Part shown: positions 43,073 to 54,025 of the stretch, in pieces
Layout: every line of letters starts with the position of its first letter
Numbering within the stretch: position 1 is the first letter of the stretch
Assembly (NCBI GenBank): GCA_022560025.1
Contig: JAFISE010000012.1
Location: 248,001-312,000 of the forward strand
Reading direction: 5' to 3'
Length of the DNA stretch: 64,000 nt
Source of the DNA: Stagonosporopsis chrysanthemi
Taxonomy: Eukaryota; Ascomycota; Dothideomycetes; Pleosporales; Didymellaceae
Program-made: the position numbers and the translations under genes
The notes under the pieces: generated by a model
What the model saw: only the letters and a program-made list of their open reading frames with translations
Told to the model about the DNA's origin: nothing
Databases searched by the model: none

Positions 43073-46000
43073 TTAGAGTTGATCGGCTGCGTCGACGATG
43101 TCAGCATCTGGGATGTCGTCAATTTCGTGGCCCCTGTTGTTGACCACGATGCGGCGTCCTCGTTCACTGAGAGCGACGCCATCGCGCGCGGCACCAAAGT
43201 CAAGGACCTGGGCAACGTTAGCTGCTGTTACCAGATGAAACGCACCCGTTAGTAGGTACTCACCTCGATATACGTCAAGCTGTTCCGTTGAACAGCCGCG
43301 ACGCATCGACGTTCATTGAATTTGACTTGCCAGACGCCGCTCAGGTCTGTCAGGAGGTCTTGAACGAATTCACCAGTCTTGACATTCCACATCTTAAGTG
43401 TACGATCGGAGCCTGAGATGACCTTCTGTCCATCATGTTGAAAGCAGGTGATGGCCCCGGTATGCGCACACAGTCTGCTTTTGCACTGCCCGTTCTCGGG
43501 GTCCCAGATACGGAGGGTGCTGTCCGCCGCCGCGGACACAAGTCGCTCGTGACTGAGATCCAGAAGGCCAACAAGTGAAGTATGGCCCTCCAAGGTAAAG
43601 ATGCACTGGCCGGTCTCGAGAGACCAGACCTTTACCAAGTTATCCATGGAGCCACTGATACAGCGATTGCGAGCGTGATCTAGAACGACACTGTAGACCT
43701 TTTGGGTATGGCCTTGCAGACGCTGTACGGTCTCCCCAGTGGATACTTTCCACACACGAACTGTACAGTCGTAGCTACCACTAACAAGAGTATCGCCGTG
43801 GGCTGCTATTGCACGCACAGAGTGGTGATGGCCAGTCAACGCACGAACAAAGTAGGGGTTGTCGAGGTCATTGGCGGCCGATCCAGTGGTTTGCATAACG
43901 CTTCGATCGCCGGACTTCGGAAGCTTCCACACGCGAAGCGTACTGTCACGGGACCCGGTTATGATTAGTTCTTCCTTTGGCATCATGATAGGTTTTCCAT
44001 CAAGAGCCTCGCCAATCTTGGTTGGCTTTAGGATTACCAGGCACCGGACGGTTGAAGTGTGGCCCTGGAACACTTGTGTGCATCTTCCCTTCTCAATGTC
44101 CCATACCCGCACTGAACGGTCTGTAGACCCTGAGACCAGAGTGTTGCCCTCGTACTGGAGTGCCCAAACACCACCCTCATGACCTTCGAGACGACTTCTC
44201 AAAGCTCCAGTCTTGGTATCATATACATTGATATTAGTGTCGTCACTACCGGTCAGAATCTTGTCTGTGTCAAACTGAAGGCAAGTGACAACGTGACGCT
44301 GATGTGCACGAAATGCAATGTGTCTTGGTTTGGTGTCTTCGGCCATCCAGCTCTTTCGGATCAAGTGATGTCGCTGATAAAGGGACTTGAATAGATGCAT
44401 GTTGCGTAGGTCGGGTAGTCCAAGCTGTGGGTCCGAGATCGTGGCCTGGGCCCGTCTTGCGTACGCATTGGGTCCATCGCGTTGGTCGATAGGAAGCAGG
44501 AAAGACATGAACTGCGCCTTGGTAGACATCAAGCCTTTCTTGCGCTGCTTTTTAGACCCACTATGTTTACTGATGGCTTTCCTTTTCTGTCGCATGGACG
44601 ATGAACGGGTGATGGCGCCTTCGTGATCAGCAAGTGTGCTAGAGCCTGAGCTTGCGACATGCTCGTTATCAGACCGCGAGGCAGTAGACAGTCCTCTCAA
44701 GTCGCGTTCGTAGCTTTCAGCATTCTCTGTGAATTGCCAACCCCATCCTTCCTGGACGGCGCGCTCTAATTCACCTGAAGGCAAGGTGTAACCATCCTCC
44801 TCTAAAAGGTCTTTCCAAGCTGTCTCATGTGTGTCGATCAGCTTCCGCCAGTGTTTCGAAACTCGCGCAGCATTGCACATGCTCTTGACGTCGAGGTAAC
44901 TTATGATCTCGAGACCAAGTTCTGTAGGCAACGAAGCGATAAAGTCGCGCTTTAAAGCTGGATTGACAACATCGGCGACGAAGTGCAGGGTAGACTTCTT
45001 GCATCGACGCAGCATCTGATACATGACGTAGTCTTTCAGTTCCTCGGGCAGCGCATCAAAAGCATTCAGCATATCAGGGATGCCCATAACGTTGGGTGTC
45101 AGCAACTGAGGGTTGGGCGTTGTGTCTTCAGGTCCATCTGGTCGTCCGATTTGCGAAAGATCTAACGAGGAAACGTCGTTCGATTCATAGTCAGCCGCCT
45201 GGCCTAGTGATGATGCGCCAGCAAGGCTCTGCTGGGCGTTCGCAGCATACGTGGTAGGCGACAAACTCGGACTAGGTAGGCTGGCGTCCTGTGCGGCTGC
45301 GATGTCCAGGTGTATGGGAGTTGGCCGTGCTATTGGGAAGTTCGGCTCCATGTCAGACTCAGCGATCGGAGGCGTAGCCGCTGCACCTGGTCCATCGATC
45401 ACGCTGGTGGAGAATGATTGCGACTGCGAAGGCTCTTGGCTGTCGAAAGAGGTGCCATCCGTGTGCGATGGCCCGGCTGTTAATTCTCGCAACTGTCTTC
45501 GCGTATCGTTTGTAGCCGTCGCCGCCACAGCCTGTGACGCCTCCACCTCGGTTTTTGGGGTAGCCGGAACCATATCCTCTAAGTCGTCAGGTGTTATGCC
45601 CATGCGTGCAGTATCCTCGTCTTGAGGAGATATTCGCGGTCTCTTACTGCGGCGTTGCAGGCTGGCCATTTCAGCAGCCTCTCGTATTGACGGCGGTGGA
45701 GGTGAATCGTCGGCTGGATCTCGCTTCCGACGGCCGGATACTGATCGAAGTGTCGGAACCTGAAAGTTGGTGGTGAGACGCTTCGAGCGGGTCGGAGAGG
45801 CGAAGGTCGCGGGTCCCTTGAAGGTGTCGACTTTGCTTATCTTGCCGTTCGAGGCTCGCAAGTCCTCTTGGAGGATTATGTGCTGTAAGGAGGTTGTCAG
45901 TTCTTTGTGGTCAACGCGTCCAAAGAAACAGGGCAGATCGCTGCGTAAGGTAGCTGCGTACCTCTTGTGCTTTCTGGGGGGCATCATCGGCTTCTTCGAA

Positions 46001-46267
46001 AAGACCGACCTGTCCACCAGCGTCGAAGTAGATCTTGCGTATCGATTCCGGCGCCCTGACTTGTGCTAAGGGATACTCCTTCGGGTCTCGCTCAGACAGG
46101 CTCGGTGCGTTGATACGGATGGGAGAGAGCGTAGTAGTTGTCGTGGTAGTCGTTGTTACTACGGTAGTTGTTGTTGCCGGTGCGTATGAGAACTGGGCTA
46201 TAGTGGCATGCGCGTTTCGCGACTTTGGTCGGTTGAGGGCACCGTGTCCCGGGTTGCTCGAGGACAT
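43073..46267 (-). CDS. CDC4: F-box/WD40 substrate receptor Cdc4 (SCF ubiquitin ligase)
   Basis: Cdc4 recruits phosphorylated substrates, such as CDK inhibitors, to SCF for ubiquitination in the nucleus. Exons are 45962-46267, 43264-45882 and 43073-43207 (introns 79 and 56 nt), giving 1019 residues (yeast 779). Exon 1 encodes a poly-Thr stretch and the block ERDPKEYPLAQVRAPESIRK typical of filamentous-fungal Cdc4. A dimerisation-type helical region precedes the F-box at about 414-453 (SLPTELGLEIISYLDVKSM). WD40 repeats follow from about 610 to 1000, with phosphodegron-type Arg positions in TGSRDSTLRVW, SGSYDCTVRVW and SGSMDNLVKVW. Splicing the last intron replaces a short VSTY end with YIEVLDFGAARDG and a 45-codon tail. 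All junctions are in phase. Confidence 0.93.
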
Positions 46268-49200
46268 GTCGGGCAGCGAGTGTGGTCGTGAGGTGTGGTA
46301 GCGAAGTTTCAATGGGCTGCTGAACGTGCGGGTGTATACCAGCGAGGGATGGTGTCAGTGTACGTGCGTTCATTCGTATTGCCGTCGTGCAGGCGAAGCG
46401 TCCCCTGGGGGCGAGGTCGTGTCGACGCGGCGGTGAAGCTCAGGCGTGTATGCGAGAGGCAAGAACGCGCGGGGGGGTCGGTCACTGCTAATCCTCAGTC
46501 ATGTCGCCAGCCTCGTGTCGCAGGACGTGGATGGCCGCGAAGAGGTGGCTAGTCGAGGGTGGGCCTCGGGTGGTGGGTCGACGCTGACGAGGGAGTAGCC
46601 GGAAAGGGGACGGCACTGTGCAGCAAATCGGTGACAGTGCGAAGAACCGGCACAGCAGACAAAACACGAGAGTGCTTTGAGTCGAAGAGGGGCACGAGAG
46701 TGGAGGGCTGGTGGGCGGTAAAGTGTTCGACACGCTGCAGTGGTGGGGAGCGGCGGGAGGGCTTGGCCGATTGAGCATTCACGCTTAACCTGCTCCTGCC
46801 CTCTGATTAGCGGAAGCAGCGGGATCCACATCGCAGCCGTAGATGATATCCGCTCCAGATGAACAACAGTTCGTCACACGACGCGCAGAGAACAGAGGAG
46901 GGTTTTGCAATCACTCGACCATTTGACCTCGAGTGCAACACTTCTGGAGAGACCACCGCCCAACGGCCTTTTTCGGCAGGGTTCCTGCACACGGCAATCC
47001 TTCGTCTGCACCGTGTCAGATTTTGTCACATCTGTGGCGAGCTCGAGCAAGCATGGCCCCTGGCGTGGAAATTCTTTATTTCCTCGCCTACGTGCACTTG
47101 ATCCTGCGCTCCTTCCTGCAGCTGCATTGTACATTTCAATGAGTCAAGCTTAGGTTTGTTGCTCAGAAAAGTGAGATACGAAGAAGTGAGTGTAATCATC
47201 ATGTGCTTTCTTGATTGTGATGATGCGGCGCATTGAGGACTCTTTTGCACTCTCGATATCCAATCACCACACATGCACTGCCAACTGTTCACACCTGCAT
47301 TTTGATGCTGCAGCGCTTTTGCTTCTTCTGCTATTGCCTCGCTGCGCACCTCGAAGCAAGCCTTCGTTTAACGGTCTCATTTCTGGCAATTCGCGCGGTA
47401 GCCACCTCGATGCCGTCATAAGGCGAGAGGTTATACAATGCAGGTGGAGGACAACACTCAGAAATCGCAACATGTACCGTTGCCGAAGCATCGCAAAAGG
47501 TGAACAGTGTTTTCATCCTACCGGACCGTCTGTCGCCCTGTCTATCGGACTGTGGCTGGCCGTGTGCGAAAAGAAGGTATGTGGTGCTCTCCACCTCATC
47601 TCTCCAACAACGCTGCGCCTGCTACGGTGCCAGCCCTGATCTGAAGCCCATGTTGCTTTGGCTGACTCCGGTGCTGGGGCCGTGATTGGTTGCACAATGG
47701 GTCCAATCTACCTCCAAAGAATATGTCCATCTCTGGCCCTGATCTGGATGAAAGCTGAGTCCTGGCACAATCAGCACGCGTGGACGTCGAGAGGTGTCTG
47801 GGCATCGTTCTGCTGTCTCTCATCCTCTTCTGTACGTTGGGTGGCTGACCACAGGGAATATGCCGTCCTCAAACCCTACTGCTACTGCTGCTGCTGCAAG
47901 GAGATTGTGGTCGCCCAAAGCTGTTCCTGGCGATCTCTCCAGATGATGTGGAGATCGTCATATTGTCAAGACAACAAGGTGAACCTTGCGGGCATCCAAG
48001 TCTTGGAGATATTCCAACCCATGGCCTGGCAGCTTCACTCCAGCAGATCTTCGATCAAACTTGTTCCCCTGAAAATCGGAACTTGTGATCCGGGGTGCAC
48101 AAACAGTGACCAACTCGAGAGTGGGGCGTGATCATGCTTGGTCCGAGTTTGCTAGTCGCCGACGCTGGTCTCGTGGCACATTCGAAAGTATTTGACCGAG
48201 AAGTCTTCGAAGCTTTGACAGCGCGCCGTTATCGACAGCCTCCGTATCGCGAGGAGGGGCAAGTAGCGAGTACTACTGATTGATGGGTTTCTCAGCTTTA
48301 GAGTTTACACGGTCGATGACATGCGCTAGTCGATTAGACGAAACAAGATAAGATGAAACACATTTCTTGATGCAGGAGCCATCACGCGTTGGGAACTGGT
48401 GAAGATGAAGAAGAATGCCATCATGGGTTTGCAGCACGCTCCAAGTGTTCAATGTGCTGGGCGACCGATCAATCGAATGTCGGTTGGCCGGATACAAGCA
48501 CCAACGACTCGGTTCATTTCCTGTCATGGCAAGCATCGTGGGCTCCACCACCAATACAGCGCCAGCTCCACCTTGGACATCCAGGACGCGCATCATGTGC
48601 ACGGCGACGACTGCACTACCTATCTGCCGGTGTGGCTGAGGAAAGGTAATTTCTTGCTGTGGTTTAGGGTTGGTTGTCGTTGTGTGACGTCGCGTCCAAA
48701 GAGTGGATGCAGAGTGAGTACAGACGAGTTTGTGCTTAGCGGCCGAGATCTAGTTGATTCACGAAAGAACATGTTGGGCAATCTACCATGTACACATTGG
48801 TTGTTGCATGGCTGCAGCGCCGGGTGCCTGCAACTGCATCGCCGTCGCTGTAGCAGCACACCAATGCGCGGTCTTCGGTCCAATCGGCTGGTTGCTGTCG
48901 TCCTCGCCGTCGTGGTTGTTGTCGATGTGGTGTCAGGGTCGGTGGAGTGCAGGTCTCGATGTGGCGGGTGCGCGTGCATGGGTGGCACGGCCGAGATAGC
49001 TATGTACTTGTATCCACCCGATGGCGCTGGGGTTGGTCGATGCTGGCCTATTTTGTCGACGGCCTCGACGCCGGCGCGACCAGACAAATCAACCCTGGCG
49101 CATCAGGCGAGGGCCTGGTCGATGATGTGCCTGCAATGTTCGTTCCTGCTGTCTGCCCTTCCTATGTAAGTCTGGCGCACCGTCGAGCAAACTTTCCGCC

Positions 49201-49615
49201 AGCCCACCCAATCTGCTGTGCTGTAGCTTGGCTGCAGGTTCCCCTTGAGCTAAACCTCTGCTGGTCCTCTGCTGCAGGCCCCAGAGGCAGCCCGTTCCCT
49301 TCATACCACGCCTGGCACGCCCTCTGCACTGGCTCTGTTGCACGGCATCGCATCCCCGACCCGCTTCTCGCACATGTCCCCAGCCAGCGTTGACCGCTGC
49401 CATTGCTGCCATTGCTGCCATTGCCGCGCCCGCTGTTGCCCTGCTGCCGCCGGTGGCCCCCCATGCAGCGCTGCGCAGCGAATTGATATCTCCACCAACC
49501 CCGAGCATCCACGACTCAGTCTGCTCCGCTGCTGTCTCTGCTGAGTCGCGGGCCCGCCCAAAACCGAACAAGCCACCCCGACCATTGTCCGGGCGAGCCT
49601 TTGCTTCTTTGCACA
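46268..49615. other. Long divergent intergenic region, no supported gene
   Basis: 3.35 kb between the start codons of CDC4 and the large disordered-protein gene. Many short frames occur on both strands, but none has a recognisable domain, a signal peptide or plausible splicing. CTG-rich runs give Cys- or Ala-rich nonsense. The last 400 bp are pyrimidine-rich and probably a long leader of the plus-strand gene. A non-coding RNA or long regulatory leader is possible but not shown. Confidence 0.5.
49396..49422. repeat. Three tandem copies of a 9-nt unit (GCTGCCATT)
   Basis: Three perfect copies are followed by a partial fourth, in the leader region of the next gene. It is a short microsatellite-like feature with no evident role. 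Confidence 0.8.
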
Positions 49616-52408
49616 ATGGGGCGCTCCCGTAGTTCCAAGTTCTCCTTTCCCATACCCGGGCGCCGGTCGCAGCAGGGAAAAGAAAGCGCAGCCAGCCCTG
49701 GTGCCCTCCAGCCTTCAGCCCAGCAATGGCTTCCGCACCTCGAAGAGCCAACAAGTAAAGCACACCGCGTGCTAGGCACCTCGGACGCACCAATGTTCCG
49801 CACGCAGTCTCGCCAGACGTCCACCGCGTCTGGGAGCCCCGCATACATGAACATTACCGTCTCGTCCGAGTCCAACTACCGGAACGAATATGACGAGAGG
49901 ACGTCGGCAACTGCAACCGAGTACACCACACGGCCTGCCCTGTCCAAACGCACATCGTCAAACATCCTGGATACACGGCGGGGCTCTGACAACAGCTCCG
50001 CCAGCTACCGCCTTCAGCCGCAGACCTCGAGCACCACAATGCGTTCGCACTACGACGCCAAGAGCTCGCCGCTCTCCATCTCCCAGCAGACCTCCAACTC
50101 CGCAGTCCGCGACATGGCCTTGAGGCGAGGAAAGCCGCAGATTGTCACAGACGGGCATGCTCGTACCTACACTGGTCATGAGGCCAGTCCCGTGTCGCCC
50201 ATGTTCGAATCAGAGAGACGCAAGAGCAAGCCAGCACGGTTGGACCTTTCAAAACTGTTTCCCAAGCCAAGAGCCGGAGACGGCCAAAACTATCCACTTC
50301 CCCTTCTCTCGCCCACCAAGATGGTCAACTCGCCGGCTGCTATGTCGATGAGCTCTGAGTATTTCGCACAGCCTATGACCAGGGAACCTACACCAGCACC
50401 GAAGGGACATGCAAAGTTGACCAAGCATGCGACTCGTCGACACGCTGAACATGCGCCGCCTACGCCCACTTCTCCAAAAAGACTGTTCAAACGTGACGAA
50501 TACGACAGCGCCAAAGTACACGTTCGCCGGCCCCCGAGAGGTGTGCAACATTGGTTCGATGCACTCGACGAGGATAGTGACGAAGCTGTAGAGGAATCCA
50601 GACTGCCAGTGCATGCTCCGCAGGCCCAGCGGCCCAGCAACACCCCCAAGATTCCCCTGCGCAAAACTTCACTCAATGGCATCTATGCGGATCCCGTGCC
50701 ATCACACCCTCCACCACGGGCACAGAAGTCAGTTCCGGGTTTCAGCAACGACATGTTTTCGCACGAGGATATGATCGATCTCAAAGGCCTGACCTCGCCG
50801 AGTCAATACTCATTGCAGACGCAGAACTCGACCAAGACGAAGGAGTCAACAATGTCAAAACACAACCTCCAGGACTCAAGTTGTCTCTCCTTCTCGTCGT
50901 CTGAGGACGAATATGACGATGATCGCTATGCTCTTCGAAAGTTTGCAGTACGCAAAAGTATAAACATTGACGATGATTCAGGGGAAACAGTCTTCGGGCA
51001 GGCTCAGGCTTTCGAGGTGCGATCTAATCGTACTTCAGAGCGCAAGATGAGCATAGTATCGACCTCGACAAATGCCGCTACAATAGACATCATGTACACC
51101 CCCGAGCCCTTTTCTCCACCAAACTTTTCGCGAGTCAGCACCTACAGCAGCAGTCGACGCTCCAGCCACTTGCGCCAGCCATCTATCATTCTCGAGGATG
51201 AGGATGTTCGCCCCGTGACAGCTACACATGCACCGCCTTCTTCTTCCGCATACAGCATCCGCAGTACACGTACTTCAGCTAGTGAGCCTCAGCCCAGATC
51301 GAAGCCTGGGGCAGAACGCAAGATGATGGCAGTCACTCCTGAAGAGGAGGCCCTTCTTGAGTTGATGCGCAAGAAACGCGCTTCGATGGCAAAGCAAAGC
51401 TCAAATGGCATGTCTAAGGATTACACCGAGTACGAGGATCAGCGTCAGAGGGCACTTGAAGCTCTGCAAAGAACCGGCCGAACATCAACTTTCCTGGGAA
51501 TCGAGTCGCCAGTCGCCAGCCCTGTCCGAGTCGTTGAGATGAAGTCGAAACGGAAGTCACTTGCTGCATCCTCGACCTCGTCGGCGCACTTGACACCACC
51601 CAGTCGAGGAAGGTCAACCAAGACTGCCTATGACGCGAACATGATCAGCAGTCTTCGCGACAGCTCAGTCAGCGAGAGTGAGGGTTTCAACTTTCCCATC
51701 CCTCGGGGATCTTTTCCACATCACATCCCTACACCTGGCGCATTCTCTCCATTGGACCCTTTTCCTCCAGTGTCGCCTTCCCAGACGGCAAGCGTCACTT
51801 CTCCAACGACCATCGATCATGTCTCACCCCTGCCATCACCTGTCACCCCCGGGCCTCGTCTTGACGCTAATCACGATAATGTCAAGATCGCCAATAGCGA
51901 CACCAGCGCTGATTGCGAGGAAGTTGCTGTGCTCGAGACTGACCTACCAGTTCACATCATCAAGGCTGCTAGATCTTTTGAAGTCATGGACTCGAGCCAT
52001 CAACGTCGCCGCACAGCATCGTCTGGTGCAGACATGACCTTCCCGGTCCCTCCTTCTTTCTCTGTGAAAGATCTTGCTACTGTGTCTGAAGCAAGTATGT
52101 CGTCTCGCGCACCCAGCATCGTTGAGCCAACAATTCCGCTACCAGCTGTGCCGGAACGCAGCTCCAGGCGCAAGAGCGCGATGGCCCATGCACTTGAACC
52201 GCGTAGCAGACAAAACAGCGTCATCAGCAACGCCTCCTCGCATTCAAACGCATCGAGCTTGAATACCTCGAGTCTATTGACTGGACGTGAACGCTCCCGG
52301 CATGCGAGCCGTGGAAGCAGCGTGGCAAGCATGACCCGCAGCAAGCCAAGGAACAGCGTCAGCGACGACGTGCTTGCTGCTTGGGGCAGCCTTGGAGGCA
52401 CCTATTGA
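49616..52408 (+). CDS. Large Ser-rich, probably disordered fungal protein
   Basis: A single exon of 930 residues. The start at 49616 (MGRSRSSKFSFPIPGRR) is preferred over an ATG 15 bases upstream because its context is better and the basic N-terminus looks conserved. The sequence is dominated by Ser, Pro, Arg and Thr with many SP/TP and RRxS-type phosphorylation sites. The composition suggests intrinsic disorder. Short ordered-looking motifs stand out: RLDLSKLFPKPR, RRPPRGVQHWFDALDEDSDE, TPEEEALLELMRKKRASMAK (a charged helix) and the C-terminus SDDVLAAWGSLGG. There is no transmembrane segment, zinc finger or catalytic domain. It may be a signalling or cytoskeletal scaffold; this is inference only. 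It diverges from CDC4 across 3.35 kb. Confidence 0.85.
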   Translation: MGRSRSSKFSFPIPGRRSQQGKESAASPGALQPSAQQWLPHLEEPTSKAHRVLGTSDAPMFRTQSRQTSTASGSPAYMNITVSSESNYRNEYDERTSATATEYTTRPALSKRTSSNILDTRRGSDNSSASYRLQPQTSSTTMRSHYDAKSSPLSISQQTSNSAVRDMALRRGKPQIVTDGHARTYTGHEASPVSPMFESERRKSKPARLDLSKLFPKPRAGDGQNYPLPLLSPTKMVNSPAAMSMSSEYFAQPMTREPTPAPKGHAKLTKHATRRHAEHAPPTPTSPKRLFKRDEYDSAKVHVRRPPRGVQHWFDALDEDSDEAVEESRLPVHAPQAQRPSNTPKIPLRKTSLNGIYADPVPSHPPPRAQKSVPGFSNDMFSHEDMIDLKGLTSPSQYSLQTQNSTKTKESTMSKHNLQDSSCLSFSSSEDEYDDDRYALRKFAVRKSINIDDDSGETVFGQAQAFEVRSNRTSERKMSIVSTSTNAATIDIMYTPEPFSPPNFSRVSTYSSSRRSSHLRQPSIILEDEDVRPVTATHAPPSSSAYSIRSTRTSASEPQPRSKPGAERKMMAVTPEEEALLELMRKKRASMAKQSSNGMSKDYTEYEDQRQRALEALQRTGRTSTFLGIESPVASPVRVVEMKSKRKSLAASSTSSAHLTPPSRGRSTKTAYDANMISSLRDSSVSESEGFNFPIPRGSFPHHIPTPGAFSPLDPFPPVSPSQTASVTSPTTIDHVSPLPSPVTPGPRLDANHDNVKIANSDTSADCEEVAVLETDLPVHIIKAARSFEVMDSSHQRRRTASSGADMTFPVPPSFSVKDLATVSEASMSSRAPSIVEPTIPLPAVPERSSRRKSAMAHALEPRSRQNSVISNASSHSNASSLNTSSLLTGRERSRHASRGSSVASMTRSKPRNSVSDDVLAAWGSLGGTY

Positions 52409-54025
52409 GACACTGCTTCCCGGCCGTTCACGATCGAAGGCGCATGTTTTCACGACATTGGTGGCGACCTTCACGCGTTCTTAATTTCTCTTCATCCAGC
52501 AGTACGATACCCGTCGTCCTCCTACTGCGTTTTGAATTATCTCATATCTCTTTATCAGCTTGTCTAGAGGTTCCTCTATAAGTCGCAGCGCGCGCAACGA
52601 GTCTCGTTCTGTCATCTCTTGTATCTATCAGCACGCACGTCATGTCATCTATGGTCTCCACAGCGTTTTTATTCTCACACCCCGGTAGGATTACCCAATT
52701 CACAACCATAGTCGTATTGTATAAACAATCTGTTCTGCCCGGCCCGCTCCCAGCCGTGGAACATTGACACCAGCCTTGCATCGATCGCACGTGTATCTAT
52801 GCAACTTCCATCCCCCGCCACGGTGCATCCGTCGCCCCACCGACGCTGCTCTCACGTGTTGACGCCCCGTTGCCAGGGTTTAGCAAAAGCCGTGCAACAT
52901 TGGCTCGCGTGTCAATTGAACGACCTGCATATGCACGTCCAAGATGTCCGGGCCTAGGATCCTTCGCCTTTCTTTCGTGCGAAGCGAAGCGAAAGGAAGC
53001 GTCTGAGCGCGCGGCGTGGTCGTGCGCGACACCGTGCCAGCATCCATCCGTCGTGTTGCACCTCGGGACCTCGAGTAAGGGAGGAACGCACTTTCCCGAC
53101 CAGCGACTTTGCCGTGCTGTCTCCACAGCCCTCGATCCAATAGAACGGGCCCGACCCCTCCGTCATCGCGGGAGGCGAACGATGCTGCGAGGCGTGGAGG
53201 CGACATCGTTTCGGACATTGCAGGCGGTGGGGCATCATCTGCTCTGGGGACGTGTGCGGGATCGAGAAAACGATAACTTCGAGTGGGTCCCATTGTTCGC
53301 TTGCTTCGGATGGTCGAAAAGGCATGATGGGGCTTGGGCGGCTGTCTGGGCCGAGATCGAGAGCACGATGCGACGTGCGTTCGACGGAGCCGAAGTCAAG
53401 AGTGGGGGTCTATGGAAGATGGAAGGATAGTGCTGTATGTATGTACATGCTATTGTTGTACGATCGCAGCGAATGCCCGTCCCGATTGAGACGCACTACT
53501 TGTTCCTCTAATTTACGTTCACGACTCCTTCAGATTAATTGGCTTGGGACAATTGCAAGCTGTGTAACAACTATTGCATCTGTTAGTTCACCACTACCAA
53601 TTCTTCACCATAACTAGTCCGCCTCGCCACTATCCTTGCCATTGTAGCTTCCACTATGCTGAACACGGATCGCTTTGTGAGTCGCGCATGGCTGGCGGCA
53701 AGAGCACGGTGGAGGAAGGACCTACAAAGGATTGGGGACCATCGCTCTGACCTGAACGTCGTCTGGGCTTTGTAGCGACCAGAGTATCGAGCACGATTGA
53801 CTTGTAACGAGATGTAAATTGAACGAGAGCGTTGAGATGAATTTAAGAACAATATAGATTATGCGTTAGCAAAACAACGCCCACCAACACCCTTTGCTTC
53901 CAATGCTTCAATTCAAAACGCCTGCAAAAGCGACAAGGCAAACAAATTTGCTTTACAGCAGCGTGCAGCCAGTACTCGGCGGTAAAGCACGCGGGAAAAA
54001 GCGGGACGACCGTAATAGCAGTCGC
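52409..54025. other. Intergenic region, no supported gene
   Basis: 1.6 kb between two converging genes. An open plus-strand frame at 52870-53430 (186 codons) is Arg/Cys/Ala-rich and does not look like a real protein. A partly inverted-repeat stretch lies near 52960-53000. T-rich 3' sequence follows 52408. Confidence 0.45.

Noticed and set aside
47658..48131. Plus-strand frame with a run of Cys codons
   Set aside because: The Cys run comes from a CTG microsatellite; no signal peptide or Cys-spacing pattern of a small secreted protein.
49089..49844. Minus-strand 251-codon frame
   Set aside because: Partly a shadow of the plus-strand coding start and partly Gly/Ala/Met runs from a 9-nt repeat; no protein features.
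52940..53000. Inverted-repeat-like sequence (CCTTTCTTTCG and CGAAGCGAAAGG)
   Set aside because: The arms pair imperfectly, with mismatches near the loop; too weak to call a structure or mobile-element end.
52870..53430. Plus-strand 186-codon frame
   Set aside because: Arg/Ala/Cys-rich, no homology signal that I can see, no good start context or splicing, and it overlaps open frames on the opposite strand.
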